Source: Paragordius varius (Eukaryota; Nematomorpha). From it: a DNA stretch of 64,000 bases. Where the stretch lies: NCBI GenBank assembly GCA_964247055.1, contig OZ176053.1:3286001-3350000 (forward strand). Direction: 5' to 3'. Positions 1 to 13,937 of the stretch are shown piece by piece; within the stretch, counting starts at the first letter, position 1, and every line of letters starts with the position of its first letter. The notes under the pieces were generated by a model. That model saw only the letters and a list, made by a program, of their open reading frames with translations, had not been told where the DNA came from and ran no database searches. The position numbers and the translations under genes are program-made.

Positions 1-1212
1 CGGTCCCTCCATGTAATTAAAAATTTGTCCGTACAAGCTGGCCCATTTCACATAGGTGTATTGAATGCCATGTTTAAATAATGATAAGTTTGAACCTATG
101 AGAGGTAAGGTGAGAGGATGTTTTAGCCCATTTTTGCAATGAATCCTATACACGGGGATTAAACTGTAAAGCAATAACGAAACGATAGAAAACCAAACTA
201 GTGATGAAAGGAGTGCGACCACCATAATTGATTAACACAAAAAAATTTATTTGTATATCTAAATTTTTTTATATTTTATTATTTATATTATAATTTTATG
301 CGATATAGAGAGCGAGAGAGACAAACTGTTTTTTTGTCAACTCATATAATGCACCTTAACCATATATATTTATTATGTTATATATGTATAGGTTGGATAC
401 AATCCAATATAAATTGGAGTGAATGTGTTGTATGCGATGCGATAAAATACCTGCCTCAATTATTGTTTTCAATTCATAGTTATTATATAATAATAATTTA
501 GTTTTAGAAAAAATTATCGTTTGCTTGTTTTGAAAAAAAAAATAAAAAAAATATGGAGCTTTTAAAAGACTTCTAGATGTGACCTTGAGTCGTAGTATTG
601 TATATGAATAATTATCAAACTAATTTATGCCTTAAATTATCCGTCGTTTACATGTCCAATAAATATTGGCCGTTAATGAAATTAATAATCGTTTTTATGA
701 TAATTTTAGAGGTGTTGTGATGTTTTAAATAAATATATTGAGTCATAAGACGTTACAAATATGGTAAAATATTTTTTTATAACCAAGTTTTAAAAATTTT
801 ACGGTTGAGTTAGAAATAGGTCATTTTAATGTTTTAATAAATATCAATAATACAATTACACAAAATATAAAAAAAGGTATTTAGAATCAAAAGAGATAAG
901 TAGCGAATTTTATTTTATTTTAACTTGGTAACATCATTTTATAACCATCATTGCACTAACGGGTGTTTATTTCTAATTGGTTATTGATTAATCGAATTCG
1001 TGCAATATATTTACCCTATGATTACACTTGGCCTTTATTTAATTTTAATTAATTATTTGTTCATATGTGCCTCTAAGCCATTTTGGGTATTTTTATTTAG
1101 TAGGAATAAATTTAGACTCAATCAATCAGGGTTTACATAATTACACTTAGGCACATATATAAAAATAAACTTCGTCGTTTAAACAATTTTACGGACACGT
1201 TTTGGGGGCATG
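1..1212. other. AT-rich, no gene seen
   Basis: Short open frames only (for example 298-501), with no recognisable protein or repeat structure. The first 60 bases are slightly GC-richer, but I could not assign them. Confidence 0.5.
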
Positions 1213-1748
1213 CTCTAAATCAGTTATACTCAAACCGCGGCCCGTGGGCCGCATGAGGTCCTAAGAGTGCTTTAAAATTGCCCTATGACCATATAGATAC
1301 TTAAATTATTTTTTTTTGATGAATTTTTAAAATACACATAAACGAATTTTTGCTTATTTTAATATTGATTTATTTTCTTTAGGTCTAATATTTATTTTTT
1401 ACCCAATTTGAAATATACAAAATTTTCCTACATTAAATGATTTTAAAATTTTGGCCACGTTGTTTCTGTATTATTTTTTCTTTTCTATTTTAAAATTTTT
1501 ATTGCATTCCTTTTTTGTATTCAAGCAAGCCTTTCACCCAAACTTGCATATACATATTCTTTTCATTGCTATCCTGCATTATTTTTTATAACTCAGTTCC
1601 AAAAATATTTCTTAAATCAACATCATTAAATTTCAACCTGTTTTTTTTATATCATAATTCAAATTACATTCCTATTTTTTTAAAAAAATTTACATAATAT
1701 TTAAACACAAATTCAAAGGGCGACATCTAATGCGAGAAAATGTAAATT

Positions 1749-2880
1749 ACACTAGTCGACAAATTTGGACATTTTTGAGCACCACCACTCAAACTTTTAA
1801 ATTATGACTAATTTCAGTGTTTTAAAACCGAATGTGAAAATTTTTTTGATCCCACCAATCAGAATTTTGAAATATTATAGGTTTTTCAATTTTTCAAAAA
1901 CTAGAGAAAATCGAGAGAAAATTAAATATAACTTTATAATAAAATGTTATTATATTATAAACTTAATATTTATTAAAGCGTTTTAAACTCTATCTTTTGA
2001 ATATAAATATGTCATTTAAATATCAGAGAGAAAAATATAATACGGACTTAAACGTCTAAATTCAGTCTTTTTCTTTCAAGTGAATTTTTAGAACGTATAA
2101 AAATTTTTTTAAAAAATACTAAAAAAGGCATTCTATGGTTTAAACCTTCGGCTTTCAGATAGGCTATATTTTTTTGTTGATTTTCGTTCTCTCGAGTACT
2201 TATTAGGCTTTTTTTCTTGAGTTGGTTCTTACAAAAAATCCTTTATTTATAACTAGTGGATATACTTTATTTTTTATTATTGGTTGTTTTGTATTTTTAA
2301 TTTCAGATGGATGTTATGTAGCCACTTTTAGTAGAATTTACTATTATGGGATTGGACCTTTTGTATTTACCTAATCTTTTTATTCAATTTAATTGTAGAA
2401 TTTATCTAACTTTATTCTGTGAATTGGTTAATTTGACATGTCAATTTGCCTGGATTTTGCTTGTAAGTCTCTCTTATCGGGCTTTACGATTACTTATTGT
2501 TATCTTTGCCATATCTTGCCTAATTGGATCGCTTGGGGGATATGCAGAGCTTGTGCAGCCGCCCGGATCTATCACACTATACATGAGCCCCTTTTAGATT
2601 TTTAATACTTTGGCTATCTTGTTTTGTATCTTATTTAATCCCTAGAATTTTGTTATTCATACATAGAATATTACTTGTATCGACTTGTTCGTTTGAATAT
2701 TTAAACATATGTACACGAGAAATGATTGTTATTTTTATATTAAATACAAATTTAAAAATTAAATTTCGGAAATATCCTATTGGTGGCCTCAATTTTCTTT
2801 TTTGTATTTGCCTTTCCATGCCATTAGGTATCAGAAATTACAAATATAATGGGGTGGTGCAAAACCTTGTTGAGCAGTGT
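1749..2880. repeat. Unclassified 1.13-kb repeat R, copy 1
   Basis: It matches 31811-32954 over nearly its whole length with scattered differences. The ends are imperfect inverted repeats (ACACTAGTCGACAA at the left; complement of the right end ACACTGCTCAACAA). It holds a GC-richer block near 2520-2590 (cttgggggatatgcagagc). Open frames within it (2346-2597, 2650-3174) are not recognisable and probably fortuitous. No convincing target duplication flanks it. Confidence 0.7.
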
Positions 2881-3189
2881 TATCTGATGAAAATCGCTCG
2901 TTTATATAAGAATGGGAAGAACTTTGTCGTTTTAAATAAAAATGTTGTTACCTTCCTTATATATAAGGACAACATAATTATAAATACAACATTGAAAGAC
3001 ATTTTACATTCCATCATTCTCATAAATTACCAGAAAATCATGAAAGAAACGAAAAATATAAAAAGATTAAGGAATTATATCAAAAGAAAAATCTATTATT
3101 TCCATAGCTTTCTCCCAGGAAAAAGCTGTAACATTAGCTTCTATTTGCTTTTGAAAAAAATTAATAAAATATAAACTAGATTTTATAAA

Positions 3190-3702
3190 TAAAACCATAT
3201 ATTTTCCAACATTCACGATTCATAAAGAAAATAGAATTTACCGCAGAGATTAATTTAATAATAGACAATCACTTAACATTTTTATCTAATGAGATGAAAT
3301 CCAGATTTAAAGAATTAAGAAATATTAAAAATTGCTTAAAACAGGTGGAAAATCAATGGCATATGGATATATTCAATATTAGGCAACTTGAGCATTTCGG
3401 TTTTGATCAGGCGCATATCATTGAAGAATTCGTTGATTTTAAAAATGATTCCGATTCGGAGGCTATAATCAAGGAGATTCGTAGTGAAGAAAGATATGTA
3501 GAGTTTTGGCAAGATAAGCCAAATAAATATGAAAATATAAAAAAATCACAAGTTATTCTAACTATTTTCCCTCAACTTACACGTGTGAGACGGCATATTT
3601 AAAAAAGAAGACATACAGAAATCGCTTAACCGATGATCATATGGACGACGTATTAAGATTCGCCTATGAGGCGAAACCAAATTTGGCAAAAATTATTGGT
3701 TA
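3190..3702 (+). pseudogene. hAT transposase C-terminal remnant (ZBED5/SCAND3-like)
   Basis: An open stretch at 3294-3602 reads LSNEMKSRFKELRNIK, then RSEERYVEFWQ and YENIKKSQVILTIFPQL. After a frame break it continues KKTYRNRLTDDHMDDVLRF and ends AKPNLAKIIG with a stop near 3702. This is the hAT dimerisation region of transposases related to vertebrate ZBED5/SCAND3 (RSRLTDEHLHSCLRI). The N-terminal catalytic part is missing, consistent with the interruption by the internal repeat. Confidence 0.75.
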
Positions 3703-3944
3703 ATATTAAAATAAATGTTGTTATCATAATATTTTAATATTTTTAAATTAAATGGAAAACGAGTTTTTAGCTGGATTTACATGCGATCCGCAATAAATTC
3801 ATTGTACCGATTTACATATAAATATGTGCAGATGTATCGAACAGCTATGGAATATTTGCCATTCTAAGGTTCATGGCCCTCGAAAAAAAATATATATTTT
3901 ATTTGGCCCGTCAAATTTTTTTGGTGAGTACCACTGCTCTAAAT

Positions 3945-5725
3945 GAATATATCGGGAAAAGCGAAGCAGGGTTATATACCTAGCGATGTTAGTAGTACGG
4001 TTAGATGCGGTTTATGGCCTTATCACTCCCAAAGGGAAGGAAATTTTAAACCGGGTTAATGAATAGATTAATGAAACCGTACCTAACTACCCGGGTGAAA
4101 ACAGCAGAATATATCAATTATAGTAAGAGTACTGCACGATTTTTTATGCATTATGTAAATATCGGGTATTAATATTATGCATTTACATAGCTAAAACATG
4201 GTTGGCACTACTAGCAATGATCAATTACCTTTAAAATAATAAAATACATTCAATCGATTCCACAGCCCATGAAGTTTACAAATAAAAAATTGATTTAAGT
4301 ATTCAATCTATATCCACTTAATGTGTTGTTACTGTTAAAAATTAAGCGAGGAACATAAATTATGGAATTGGTTTAAGTGATCAAAATTGGGAAAGAAATA
4401 TATTTTTATCTTTTTCAATGAATTCCAAAAGGATTGATTAAGCAACCATATTAAAAAATCGCATTTAATTTTTATTTTTATATCTTGAAAAAGTTTTAAA
4501 TTTTTGTAGGTCTCAAAAATAGGTTAGTTTTTGTGTTATGAAAATGCTTATCGAATCGTATTTTAATATATGTTATTTTATGCATAAACTGCGCTTAAAA
4601 ATTGAATTTAGCAAAATTTTGTCAAAGCAGAGGGAAAACGGTATAAATCTACTTATACAAAATATTACTTCTATAATATGATGTTGAACGATTCTATTTC
4701 CATAAAAGATTTTTTTTATATAAATATCTTTTTTTAAAAAACATATATTTTCTTTATGTGAGGTTACAAAAATGAGTATCATCAATTTATGGAAAAGTGT
4801 TTTATATCCAAAAGTGTCCGTTTCCTTTGTGCTTTCAAATACCATAAAATGCGCTTCAACATATTGCTAAAATTTAACTCAGTATAGTATGAATTTTTAT
4901 GTATAAGGCTTAGTTTAATCAATCCAGATACTGTATTACAATTATTTGAAAATTGACGTTTTTGGAAATATCCAAAAATTACAGACCTTCGGACCCGCAA
5001 CGACCAAATATAAATATCATTTGCACTGTAACTCGGTTAACCCCCGATACAACAATTATTTAAAGTCCCTGTAAATCAATATTTAAAAAATATATATTCA
5101 GATAAATTTTTACATTCGATTGAAAAATCGATTTTACAATTTTTATTTTTTCATTGAAAAATATTTATAATAACTTTATTTAATAAATTAACAAACAAAA
5201 AAGGAAAATATATAAATTAATCGAGAGAATTAACTACTTTGTAGGGCCTTAATCTACGTAAGAACATAAATAAAATATCATAATTACGGATGTTCAATTA
5301 TCGAAAATTTTTACCAAATTTAAATTATATATTATATCAAATCTCAAAATTTTGTCGATATTTGTTATCTTTAAATTTTATTTAGCTAAAAAAAACAGAA
5401 TGTTTATTTTAAAAATATATAGAAATTTCTACAAGGCTTTCAGGTTACATTGGCCCATTAAACACTTAATATATGTTGATATTAAGATCAGTTGTTTGAT
5501 ACATATATGTTTTAAAGCTAACATATTAGACAAGTATCAGTGTAAAAAATACAAGCTTTTTGATTCATACAATGCTATGGTTAAATTTTAGCCAAAACAA
5601 CAAAAAGGATATAAATTCCCTCACCGTCTACAAAAAAATGATAAGGTAAAAAAAGGTATTAACACTGTTAAGGCTAACACTCGTTTTGAAGTATGATTTT
5701 CATATGAAATGACTTAAATTTTTGC
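3945..5725. other. Upstream region of PHKB, no gene recognised
   Basis: Mostly AT-rich. A GC-richer patch at about 3960-4110 has an interrupted open frame reading VVRLDAVYGLITPKGKEIL that I cannot assign. Short open frames at 4573-5000 (minus) and 5352-5591 look random. The PHKB start was taken as 5726, the ATG that opens the exon with conserved LDTYY; upstream untranslated exons are possible. Confidence 0.4.
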
Positions 5726-8700
5726 ATGTCCCTTATTGCAGAACGCGTTCGCAAGGATAGGGAATCAGCTATTTTTGCCGATAATGTTTTTAAGTTTAAT
5801 CTAGAAACATCAACCAATCAAAAGTATGATGACACCCAATATGAATATAAAGATACTTTACGTCATCTGGACACCTATTATATTAGATGTAATATATAAG
5901 CCATAAAATTTAGTTAAAAAATTGGTTTTAAACGAACAAAACGTAGTTACTGGATTATTTCCTGAATACGGACTGGGCGAAAGTTTGTACTCAACGGCAA
6001 ATCCACTAAAAAATGTAATATCTAAGGTTCGTGATAGTATATATTGCGCTTTGTCTTCATGGTCCTTATCTCAAGCATACAAGTACTTTTGTTTTTTCAT
6101 TTTTTAGAAAGATTGACGATAATAATGGCCGTATGCATGAGTTATCCCAATCTACAGTAAAATGCATGCGGGGTATTTTACAATGTTGGATGTATCAATC
6201 GAATAAAGTTTAATTTTTTATATGCGCTATAAACTTGCGAACAATTCATTAAATATATATGTCAAATTGTTGCTAAAGTAATAATTAAAAATATTAATTA
6301 TTTTGATTTTTACGATTGTTAATGTCCCATTGTTTTATCGTTATAATTTTGCAATATTCCTATGATCATTAAATATTACTATTTTTGCCGAATCCTTATA
6401 ACCTAAATAGATTGATATGTCATTTTTTTATTTTTATAATTCTCTACAAGTAGAGTTAACTTTTTTATTAGAGCAGTGGTCGCCGACCTTTTTTTGTTCA
6501 CGCCCCACCAAATTGTAAATAAATAATCTTGCGCCCCTTTTTGAAAATAATCCAACATAAAAATATAAAATAAAAATCCTAATCAATGAGATCTTTATGT
6601 CTGATAAATTCTTCAAATTTTTTGTGCCCCGTTAAAATTTTCCACGCCCCCTTGGGGGGGGGGGGGGGTTGCCCCCTTTTGGGAACCACTGTTTTAGAGA
6701 ATACATTATATCTTATATTTTAGTTTGAAAAATTGATGTTGTCCATTTCTTGTACAAAGTAATGGTTATTACTATAAATATATATTATTTTCAAATAATT
6801 GACATCCATCCTCTTATATGTAATTTAAATTTGTGTGATCATCATTGATAGCTCGAAGCATTCAAAGTCGATCAAAGTGCCAAAAATGCCCTTCATTCCA
6901 TTTTCGATCTTAATACGGGCAAGGAAAATGAGTTTACGCGAGATTATGAACACTTACAGGTTAAAACCATTTTGTTTTTTTAGAACATTACTTTAATTTT
7001 TTTAGCCCTAAAAAAATTTATATTACAATCATATATATATATACCATTTACAGCAAATTCTTCCTTTAACAATTTAATTTCACCTTTAAACAATTCTAAT
7101 TCACTCTGAAAAAATTATGTGTTTTTTAATATAACTAACTCATTATTAATATGAAATAAATCTTTATGGCATAGTTTATTATAATTTGAGTATTATTTTA
7201 ATTTATGAAAAAATGTATTTTTTAAAAATATATAAAAATATAGGTAATTTTAATCTTAACATATAATTTATTTCAGGGTGAGTTTGAATCGTTCGAGGGT
7301 GAATTTCAATTGTTCTTGGGTGAATTTCAATTGTTCAAGGGTGAATGAGTATTTGAATATAAATGGTATATATATATATATATATATATATAGATTGACA
7401 CCGTGTCATTATATTTGATTACTTTGGTGCAAATGATAGCATCCGGATTACAGGTTTTAGTGTTAAAAATTAAATCAATTAGGATTTTTTACTTACCTAC
7501 CTACCTAACTTTTTGTGATTAAATGCATAAATTTTCTATATTCCCTCCTCCCTTTTAACTTATATATATATTTATTTAAAAGTTTTAATAAAATATTTTT
7601 TATTTAATGTTAAACAATGAATATTTCTAGATAATTTATTCAAGAGAGGAAGTAAATTTTATCCAAAACTTGGTATTTTACGTTGAAAGGGCTTACCGTA
7701 CCCCCGATTTTGGTATGTGGGAACGTGGTACTAAATATAATAATGGCGATTGCGAATTACATGCTAGGTTAGCTATTTATGTGACAATTTAAATTTACAC
7801 ATTATATATAATGTTTAAATGTCCAACCTATTCGAGAAAAGCCACAATTAAAATCAAAATTAAATTTTTGGGTAATAAAACAATGAATCAAAAAGTCAAA
7901 CATTGTAATATAATTATTCAAAACATGAGGCAAGTACCGCCATGAATTAGATTGCGATTGGATATATTTACTACCATGTATGGTTATAAAATACTCTCAG
8001 TTCTGAAATCAATTTTTTATTGAATACACAAAGAAATTGTATTTATAATATTTTAAAGCTCTTTTAAAGCACAATATATTGCTAAAAAATTTCTTATAAG
8101 CATGATTTGGAACATGGGTTTATAGCCCTTTTTAATGTAATTGTAAGAAGTTGAGGATTTCATAACATGGTCATAATCCATAATTCCATAAGTCCAACTA
8201 TTTCATATGTTAGCTTAGAAAAAGCTTTTAAAAATTATCCTTTTAAAATAATTAATTTGGGTTTTTCTTTATTTTTTATTATATCGTTATAATACGTAGC
8301 CTCAATATTATTTTTATACTATTATTAGTTCTATAGGCATGGCTAAGGCTGCTCTTGAAATCATAAATGGATTTAATTTGTATGGAGATCATGGGAATTA
8401 CTGGTCTGTGATCTATGTTGATATTGATGCACACAATAGAAATCGTACCATATTGGAAACGCTCTTACCACGAGAATCAAATTCCAAAGTATGCTAGAAT
8501 AATTTTGTCTAATATATGTGTTTTTCAAGTATAGGACGATAAATACTATTTTTTAATTTAATGCTTAATTGTTTGGTTTAAATAAATATCTTATCCTAAA
8601 TCTGTAATTAATATATATAGGAAAAAAGAGTACATATTACTAAATTGTTAATTTTTTATACTGAATAAGGAAGGGAAATAACTAATAATATATATTTTTT

Positions 8701-11700
8701 GGTTTTAAATCAAATTTAAAGCTGTTGAACTAAATCTCCCTAAAGTATAATTTACGAAAATATAAAATTTGGATGTACACCTGCTTACAGAATACAGATT
8801 GTTCCTTGATTCCAACCCTGGGGTTTCCCTGTTTTGCCCTGCATGATGAAACTATAATTGCCACGTGTACTGACCGGGTAAAGAGTCGCCTTGAAGGCAA
8901 ATACGGGTTTAAACGATTCGTTCGAGATGGGTATGGTACCGAAATAGAGGCTGACCTTAATTTGGAATGCTTACGCACCTTAAATGCCAGTAAATCGAAT
9001 GAAAGTTATTCAACACGCGACTCAAACACCAGCAATAATTATATTGTGAGACGGGGTGAAATTATACCAGCCATATTACATTACAATACAAGTCTTACAC
9101 CTGGGACAGGGACGGCTATAAAACCCTTCAAATTTGACGAAACAACCCTAACGGATAAAATGAAGTTGGGGGAGATTGGACTGGGATACCCCAATGAAAT
9201 TTATTACTCCAAAGGATTATTACAAGTACCGTTTACTTTTTTATAAATTGAAAGATTCGGTACCGAAAATGGGATGTCTTATATAACTTAATGGTTATAT
9301 TAACGGTTTTCCTATAAACCATCTAATTTTAATAAATATTTTATTTAAGTTTGGATAGGAGGTTTAAAGTTAGATCATTAAGGATTATGGATGAGTAGTT
9401 AATAATTTAATGGATTAGATATTTTAGTCGAATTATTTAATTGTAAGAAAAATATTATTATTGGGTGTTTTGGCAAAATCTTTGTTTTAAAATCCGAATA
9501 TTTAGTCATGGCAAAGATATTCGTCTAATATTTACGATTGTATTAATCCTTTCATATTGTTTCATAAAGATCCATGCATTTAATACCATATACTTCAGGC
9601 CCAAAGTAAAAACATATTAAAAGGATGTTTCCATAAAACAGGGATGGCCATCACGCTTTTTTCGCTAAGTAAAAGTTCTCTAAAAATGTTAAAAAAATAA
9701 ATAATTGGTTTTCAATCAAAAATTTACGCGATTATTTAGAAGATATTTTATCCAAGATTGGGTTCAAAATAAATAAATAAAAAATAATCAATGCATCAGC
9801 GACGATATTTGCGTTGGACACCCCTAACTTAAAATAATATAAAATGATTAAAAAGATCCTTCACTAACAATGGACAAAATATCCTAGATATGACTGTAAT
9901 ATTCCTTTAGCTATTTATCGATTAAATCAAACATTTTTATAATATGCATTTTTTATACCATTAATTTTTTACATTAATATTGTTTTAGGAGTTTGATGGG
10001 GTAGAAAGCGAATGGCCCTTGTTTTATATTTTCATGATCATAAACGGTAATTATTTCTTTTATTTTTGCTTATAAAATTTTTTATTGTTCTGCATATCAA
10101 TTATTGGGATAGGCATTAAAATATTTTCATAGTTTTTTTTACTAGCAATATAAATTTTGTATATAAAGCGGTGTTCAAAAAAAATCCTTCGGATGTGCAA
10201 TACTATATTTCAATGTTGGAACCTTTGCTCAAACAAAGTGAAGATGGTATATAAAAAAATTAACTTTTCATATTGAAATATTTCATTTTTAATCCACATA
10301 ACTTAAGTATATTTAACAAAATAAATGTCTTTTGCATATTAAAAACTTTTAATAAAAAGAGTTTTGATGAAATGCATAGAAATCAGCATATATATCATCC
10401 CTTAAAAATCTATTTTATGATAGAAATCATAATTCCAAAATTTTATTATGTTCCAATACAATTGATGACGCTGGAAAGAAGGTACCCGGGTACGCAAATT
10501 CGGTACTCCTCGCCCGAATATAAGGAGGGCCGATATTTTTTGTGGGCCCAATCACTTTATTTGATTGCAAATTTACTGGGTATGCACATATAACTTTTGA
10601 AAATATTGATTGTTAACTTGTTACTCTATTCGATAACATAATAAAAAATTTATTATGTTATTATAATATTTTTCCATAAATATTCATTCAAAATATTGCA
10701 TTTAAGATAGGTGAGTCGTTGGTTTTAATAATTATATTTAATTTAAAGTATAAAACTGTTTATAATTTAATGATATGTGTTTTGTGATAATAAATAAAGG
10801 ATATTGCTTAATTCGAAATTTTTCATAATTTATTTATTATTTTTGCATATATTCTCAAAATGTTCTCCTTTTATTAGATTGTTAGGTAATGACAATAAGG
10901 TGTTATATATATTTATTGTTAAATTTAATCATAAACACGATTCAATCATGTTGGCCATATATTAATTTTTTTATTTGATTAACATTTTAGTGGATGGTTT
11001 ATTACATATTACGGATATTGATCCGATGAGGAAATATTTACCTGGCTCGGAACGACCTAAAGGTTCTTCACGCTACTCTTTTTTCCAAGTAAAAATCATC
11101 TCTTAAACTTTTACTTTAAAATATAATTCCCTTGATTAATTGTATCCAAATGGTAAATATTTTTGACATTTGAGAAACCTAAATTATTTTTAAAAACAGA
11201 TAACCTAATTTTGTTTTTACCAAAATCAAAAATGACAGAACATTTTCTCATTTAAAAATATATTTGTATTTAAATTTATTTTTTACCTTTGTTTAATAAA
11301 TACTTTGTAATTAAATGTATTCATATGTAATGTAAATTCCCAAATTCAATTAAAAAGAAATTTTATTTTTTTATTTACCTAATTTTAAAATTTCAAAACA
11401 AAAAATATTTATAAACTATAAATTTTTTTTTCAGGGAACCGCATCAGATTTAGTGGTTCAAGTTGTCCCCATAAGTGAGAGTGTTCGTTTACAATCATTC
11501 CTTTCCATGTATGGCATTTTGAGTCAAACACCTCACCAAGTTGAACCATTTCAAATTTGGGCTCCTAACGAATTATTAAAGGTATATATGCATTAAAGTT
11601 AGAGTTAAAAAAAGTTATTATTTAATTTTATATAACCCCCTATTCATGATTATGATGTGCTACATTTTCAATTTTTAGAATTTTTAAGTTATAAAAGTTT

Positions 11701-13903
11701 AAAATCTAGTAAACTTTCTCAAAAAACTACCCGTTAGACGGTATTTTAGAGTTTTTAACAATTATTTGATTAAACAATGCGGTTATTGTGCCATGTATTT
11801 TTACCACAATCGGGTTGTCTGCTATAATTATTATTTTTTTGTTCTTATTTGTTGAATGTTAATGTTATTTTATATTTTTCCTTTATCATTTTTGTAGGCT
11901 TACAGCTTCTTGGGGGCGAATCAAAAGCTTGGCTTAACTGGAAGGCCTCCACGTCCTATCGGTGTACTCGGAACTAGCAAGGTTAATTGATCAATTTTTA
12001 CATTTTTTTTCAAAGTTCCTCCACATTGGTATCATGAGTTTAATTCAGGGATACCCAACAGAGATATCATCGCCGGCTACTTTGATATTTTTTTTCTATT
12101 TTTATTAATTTTCATCTCAATTTTGGATGATATATCTTCTAAATCATCGTAGATTTTTGATTGAAAACCAATTTTTTATTTTTTAACATAATTTAGAGCA
12201 CTTTATACCGAAAGAAGCGTGTCGCACACCCCTAGTTTAATTGTTTTACACATTATCACACTTTGTATTAAATATTATTATTTTTAGAATTTATTATTTT
12301 TTACCGATGTAGCGCATATAAATTAATATTGAATAAATTTTTTTAAGTCTGCTTCACTTTTATGAAAATTTTAAAAGCAAAATTTTCATGTTGCTTTTAG
12401 TTTTACCGAATCTGCAATACAACTATCATATGTCACCCGTTGTTGCTTGAAGTACGCGATTTTTATCTCTCATATGACATATCTCTTCTACTTAATGATA
12501 TCAAGGTATTTATCAACTTACTTTTAAGTTTATAAATCTTTTTTTGCTTCTTAATTTTACTTAATTTTTTATCATAAACTTTTTATAATATCGGTCTAGA
12601 ATGAAATTATGTTGTTGGGGAAGTGTTGGAAAATGGCTGGTCGACCTACCTTCTGTTTTTACATACGCGAATCAAATATAAAGTATTCGATTGATTACAA
12701 AATTGTCCTTATTAACTAAAAATTGTGATTGATGAATATTAGATTTTGCTTATTTGTATCCATAATAGGTTTTGTCCATAACTAATTTTTTCAAAAGATA
12801 AAAGTGTTCAAAGGAATTTACATAATAAAGAAAAATGTTTTATCTTTTTTTGACAGGAGTCATCGTTTTAATGAAATTTTGGATTTGTTGGCTGACATGA
12901 GACGCGGGGAAATCGATGGGATAAAAATACGTCTTTGCCGATTGCAGGTTATCACCATTTAAAATTTTCGCTTTAAAATAGCATCATACATTGAATCATA
13001 TTACAATATTTTTTTGATATGTTACATGTAGGTTTTATAAACATAATTTAAATATAAGATTAGAATTAAGTCAAAATTTTTAATTCTCTCTCTTAACTAA
13101 AATTCATTTCTAATTTTGCGAAGAATTGTATTTCAACCGGTTGTACTGAACATTTGGATTTTGTGACGGGTAATGTTCCGGACATTAGTTACTTTAAACC
13201 GATTGAAGAATTGAGTTTAGCTGGTGCGGGATATACGAGTTTTATGGAAAGGTTTCCAAGACAAATGTCAATCCCACCCGATGTGGTAGATAAAACGCTT
13301 TTAAAGGTAGTTTTAATAAAAAAAATTTGATTTTAATACTTGAATATGGTTATTTAATAGATTAGTGCAAAGAACATATATAAAACATAATAAACTGATA
13401 AATGCATGTTTCCTATAAGTTTACATTGCTAGTACATTTAATATTGTCAAATAGAAGCATTACAGTAAAGAGCCTATTGGCTATAAGGAAGTAAAAAAGC
13501 AAAATCATATTGATTTCTGCTGTAAATGTGTTGTCGGGTAGTAATTGAAAACTAACGATGTATAATTAATTACACAAGTGTTTCCTGTTTAAACATGTTT
13601 TTTTTCAATACCAGAAAATGGTTTACGAATCTATATTGTTGGATGTTTAAATCAATTTTTTGATTAAAGATACGTTTTTAACACTTTTTTCAGCAGTATA
13701 AGTCTTGTTTCATAATTTTCGTTCGCATATTCTTAATGTGCGTTTTTTCTTATAGAATTGGAAATATAAGTTAAATGCCAAAAATTGAAACATGTTTGAA
13801 TTCATTGGATATTTAGCTGATGGAAGCATTTTTTAAATGATTATAATCCAAAAACTAAATTAGACGACATCCATATAATCCAAACTTATTTTTTTTCGGC
13901 AAA

Positions 13904-13937
<34 letters not shown>

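Larger units (their letters stand above)
1221..3936 (+). mobile_element. hAT transposon with 8-bp target duplication
   Basis: 2716 bp, beginning CAGTTATACTCAAACCGCGG and ending GTGAGTACCACTG, whose complement starts CAGTGGTACTCA. Both ends continue into ggccc-rich sequence. It is flanked by the exact duplication ctctaaat (1213-1220 and 3937-3944). It encodes a C-terminal transposase remnant near 3180-3705 and carries an insertion of a separate repeat (1749-2880). The element is incomplete and presumably inactive. Confidence 0.85.

Noticed and set aside
2650-3174. 174-aa open frame
   Set aside because: It spans the end of repeat R and the hAT interior, has AT-driven composition and no family motif, and its R part is not conserved as protein in copy 2.
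3960-4110. tRNA-like or 5S-like GC-richer patch
   Set aside because: The D-arm-like ttagtagtacggttagatg lacks a B box, acceptor stem and anticodon arm; no match to 5S rRNA. Left unassigned.
10273-10423. Open-frame extension upstream of PHKB exon 11
   Set aside because: Only the part from 10424 aligns with PHKB; the upstream half is intron read-through ending in the acceptor tag.
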